A stretch of DNA of 64,000 nt from Paramacrobiotus metropolitanus. Taxonomy: Eukaryota; Tardigrada; Eutardigrada; Parachela; Macrobiotidae. The stretch is from contig NW_026570260.1 of the NCBI RefSeq assembly GCF_019649055.1, forward strand, positions 682,001-746,000, written 5' to 3'. The first letter of the stretch is position 1, and every line of letters begins with the position of its first letter. The notes beneath the pieces are model-generated. The model ran no database searches and was not told the DNA's origin. It saw only the letters and a program-made list of their open reading frames with translations. The position numbers were made by a program, and so were the translations under genes. Below, one piece after another: positions 63,801-64,000 of the stretch.

Positions 63801-64000
63801 GAATATTATTATTGTCGATAACTTGATACTGAATTGTTCTTTTAACGACTTACTGTATCCGTGAGTGTATAAAGTATCTGTTTTATACAATACTTCGTAT
63901 CTGTACAGACGTAGTTCATATGCTTAGTATGCCATTATTTTTCTGATTTTGTTCTTGTTAAAGACATGGCGGTGTGATGCTGTTGTTGGACGTGACGGAC
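60839..64000 (+). CDS. SELENBP1: Selenium-binding protein 1 / methanethiol oxidase, 3' incomplete
   Basis: It oxidises methanethiol to formaldehyde, hydrogen peroxide and hydrogen sulfide (family knowledge). Exons in phase: 60839-61039, 61480-61656, 62067-62367, 62650-62831, 63076-63154, 63276-63397, 63524-63630, 63689-63793, 63964 to beyond the edge. About 437 residues of an expected ~470 are present. Motifs along the whole length: [22 protein letters not shown] (the selenium-site cysteine is kept), [92 protein letters not shown] and AQFYPDLI. The conserved histidines of the metal site (in HH, HTVHC, RHN, HGD) are all present. The N-terminus has an extra Cys/Gly-rich stretch ([10 protein letters not shown]). 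Introns are short and GT-AG. The last ~30 residues lie outside the window. Confidence 0.95.
61892..61960. repeat. Small inverted repeat in a SELENBP1 intron
   Basis: ATTTCATCCATTAATTTTACCG is mirrored after about 30 bases by CGGAAAATTAGTGGATGAAAT. It lies in intron 2. Probably a hairpin remnant of a small element. Confidence 0.6.

Overview
This is a nuclear genomic window from a small invertebrate animal. Every recognisable gene is an animal gene, nearly all are split by GT-AG introns (mostly 60-700 bases), and codon phases agree across the junctions I could rebuild. The gene set (plasmalogen desaturase PEDS1, ankyrin-AAA CLPB, TOPBP1, NSE3/MAGE, ERH, a HOPX-like homeobox, SELENBP1), the compact introns and the AT-rich spacers dotted with TACTCGTA fit a tardigrade best. 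That assignment is inference: no ribosomal or mitochondrial marker is present.

Layout. 1-5954: two divergently transcribed genes that share the same small helix-turn-helix (HTH) module. The left one (minus) carries four HTH copies and runs off the left edge. The right one (plus) joins one HTH to a basic stretch and two zinc fingers. 7164-12564 (minus): PEDS1. 13471-16171 (plus): GMP reductase. 17267-18246 (plus): a small Shisa-like cysteine-rich membrane protein with a 16-base tandem repeat in its second intron. 18247-26712: 8.5 kb with no gene recognised and an old inverted repeat. 26713-27855 (plus): an intronless, acidic single-pass membrane protein of unknown family. 27856-34187: 6.3 kb spacer with a 640-base fold-back element. 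34188-40737 (minus): a receptor built like a guanylyl cyclase receptor, but with a PstS-type periplasmic-binding fold outside and degenerate kinase and cyclase domains inside. 41410-42131: a second fold-back element. 42532-48149 (minus): a short TOPBP1. 48204-51277 (plus): NSE3/MAGE. 51419-54716 (minus): CLPB. 56304-56624 (plus): ERH, intronless coding region. 58767-59418 (plus): HOPX-like homeodomain-only protein. 60839 to the right edge (plus): SELENBP1, 3' incomplete.

The genes do not form one pathway. Some share themes by family knowledge: genome maintenance (TOPBP1 and NSE3, head to head around 48.2 kb), mitochondrial proteostasis (CLPB), membrane lipid and redox chemistry (PEDS1, SELENBP1) and purine recycling (GMP reductase).

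Most striking are (1) the PstS-like receptor whose kinase and cyclase active sites both look lost, (2) the HOPX-like gene outside vertebrates, (3) the paired HTH-module genes, and (4) TOPBP1 reduced to its N-terminal and C-terminal BRCT blocks.
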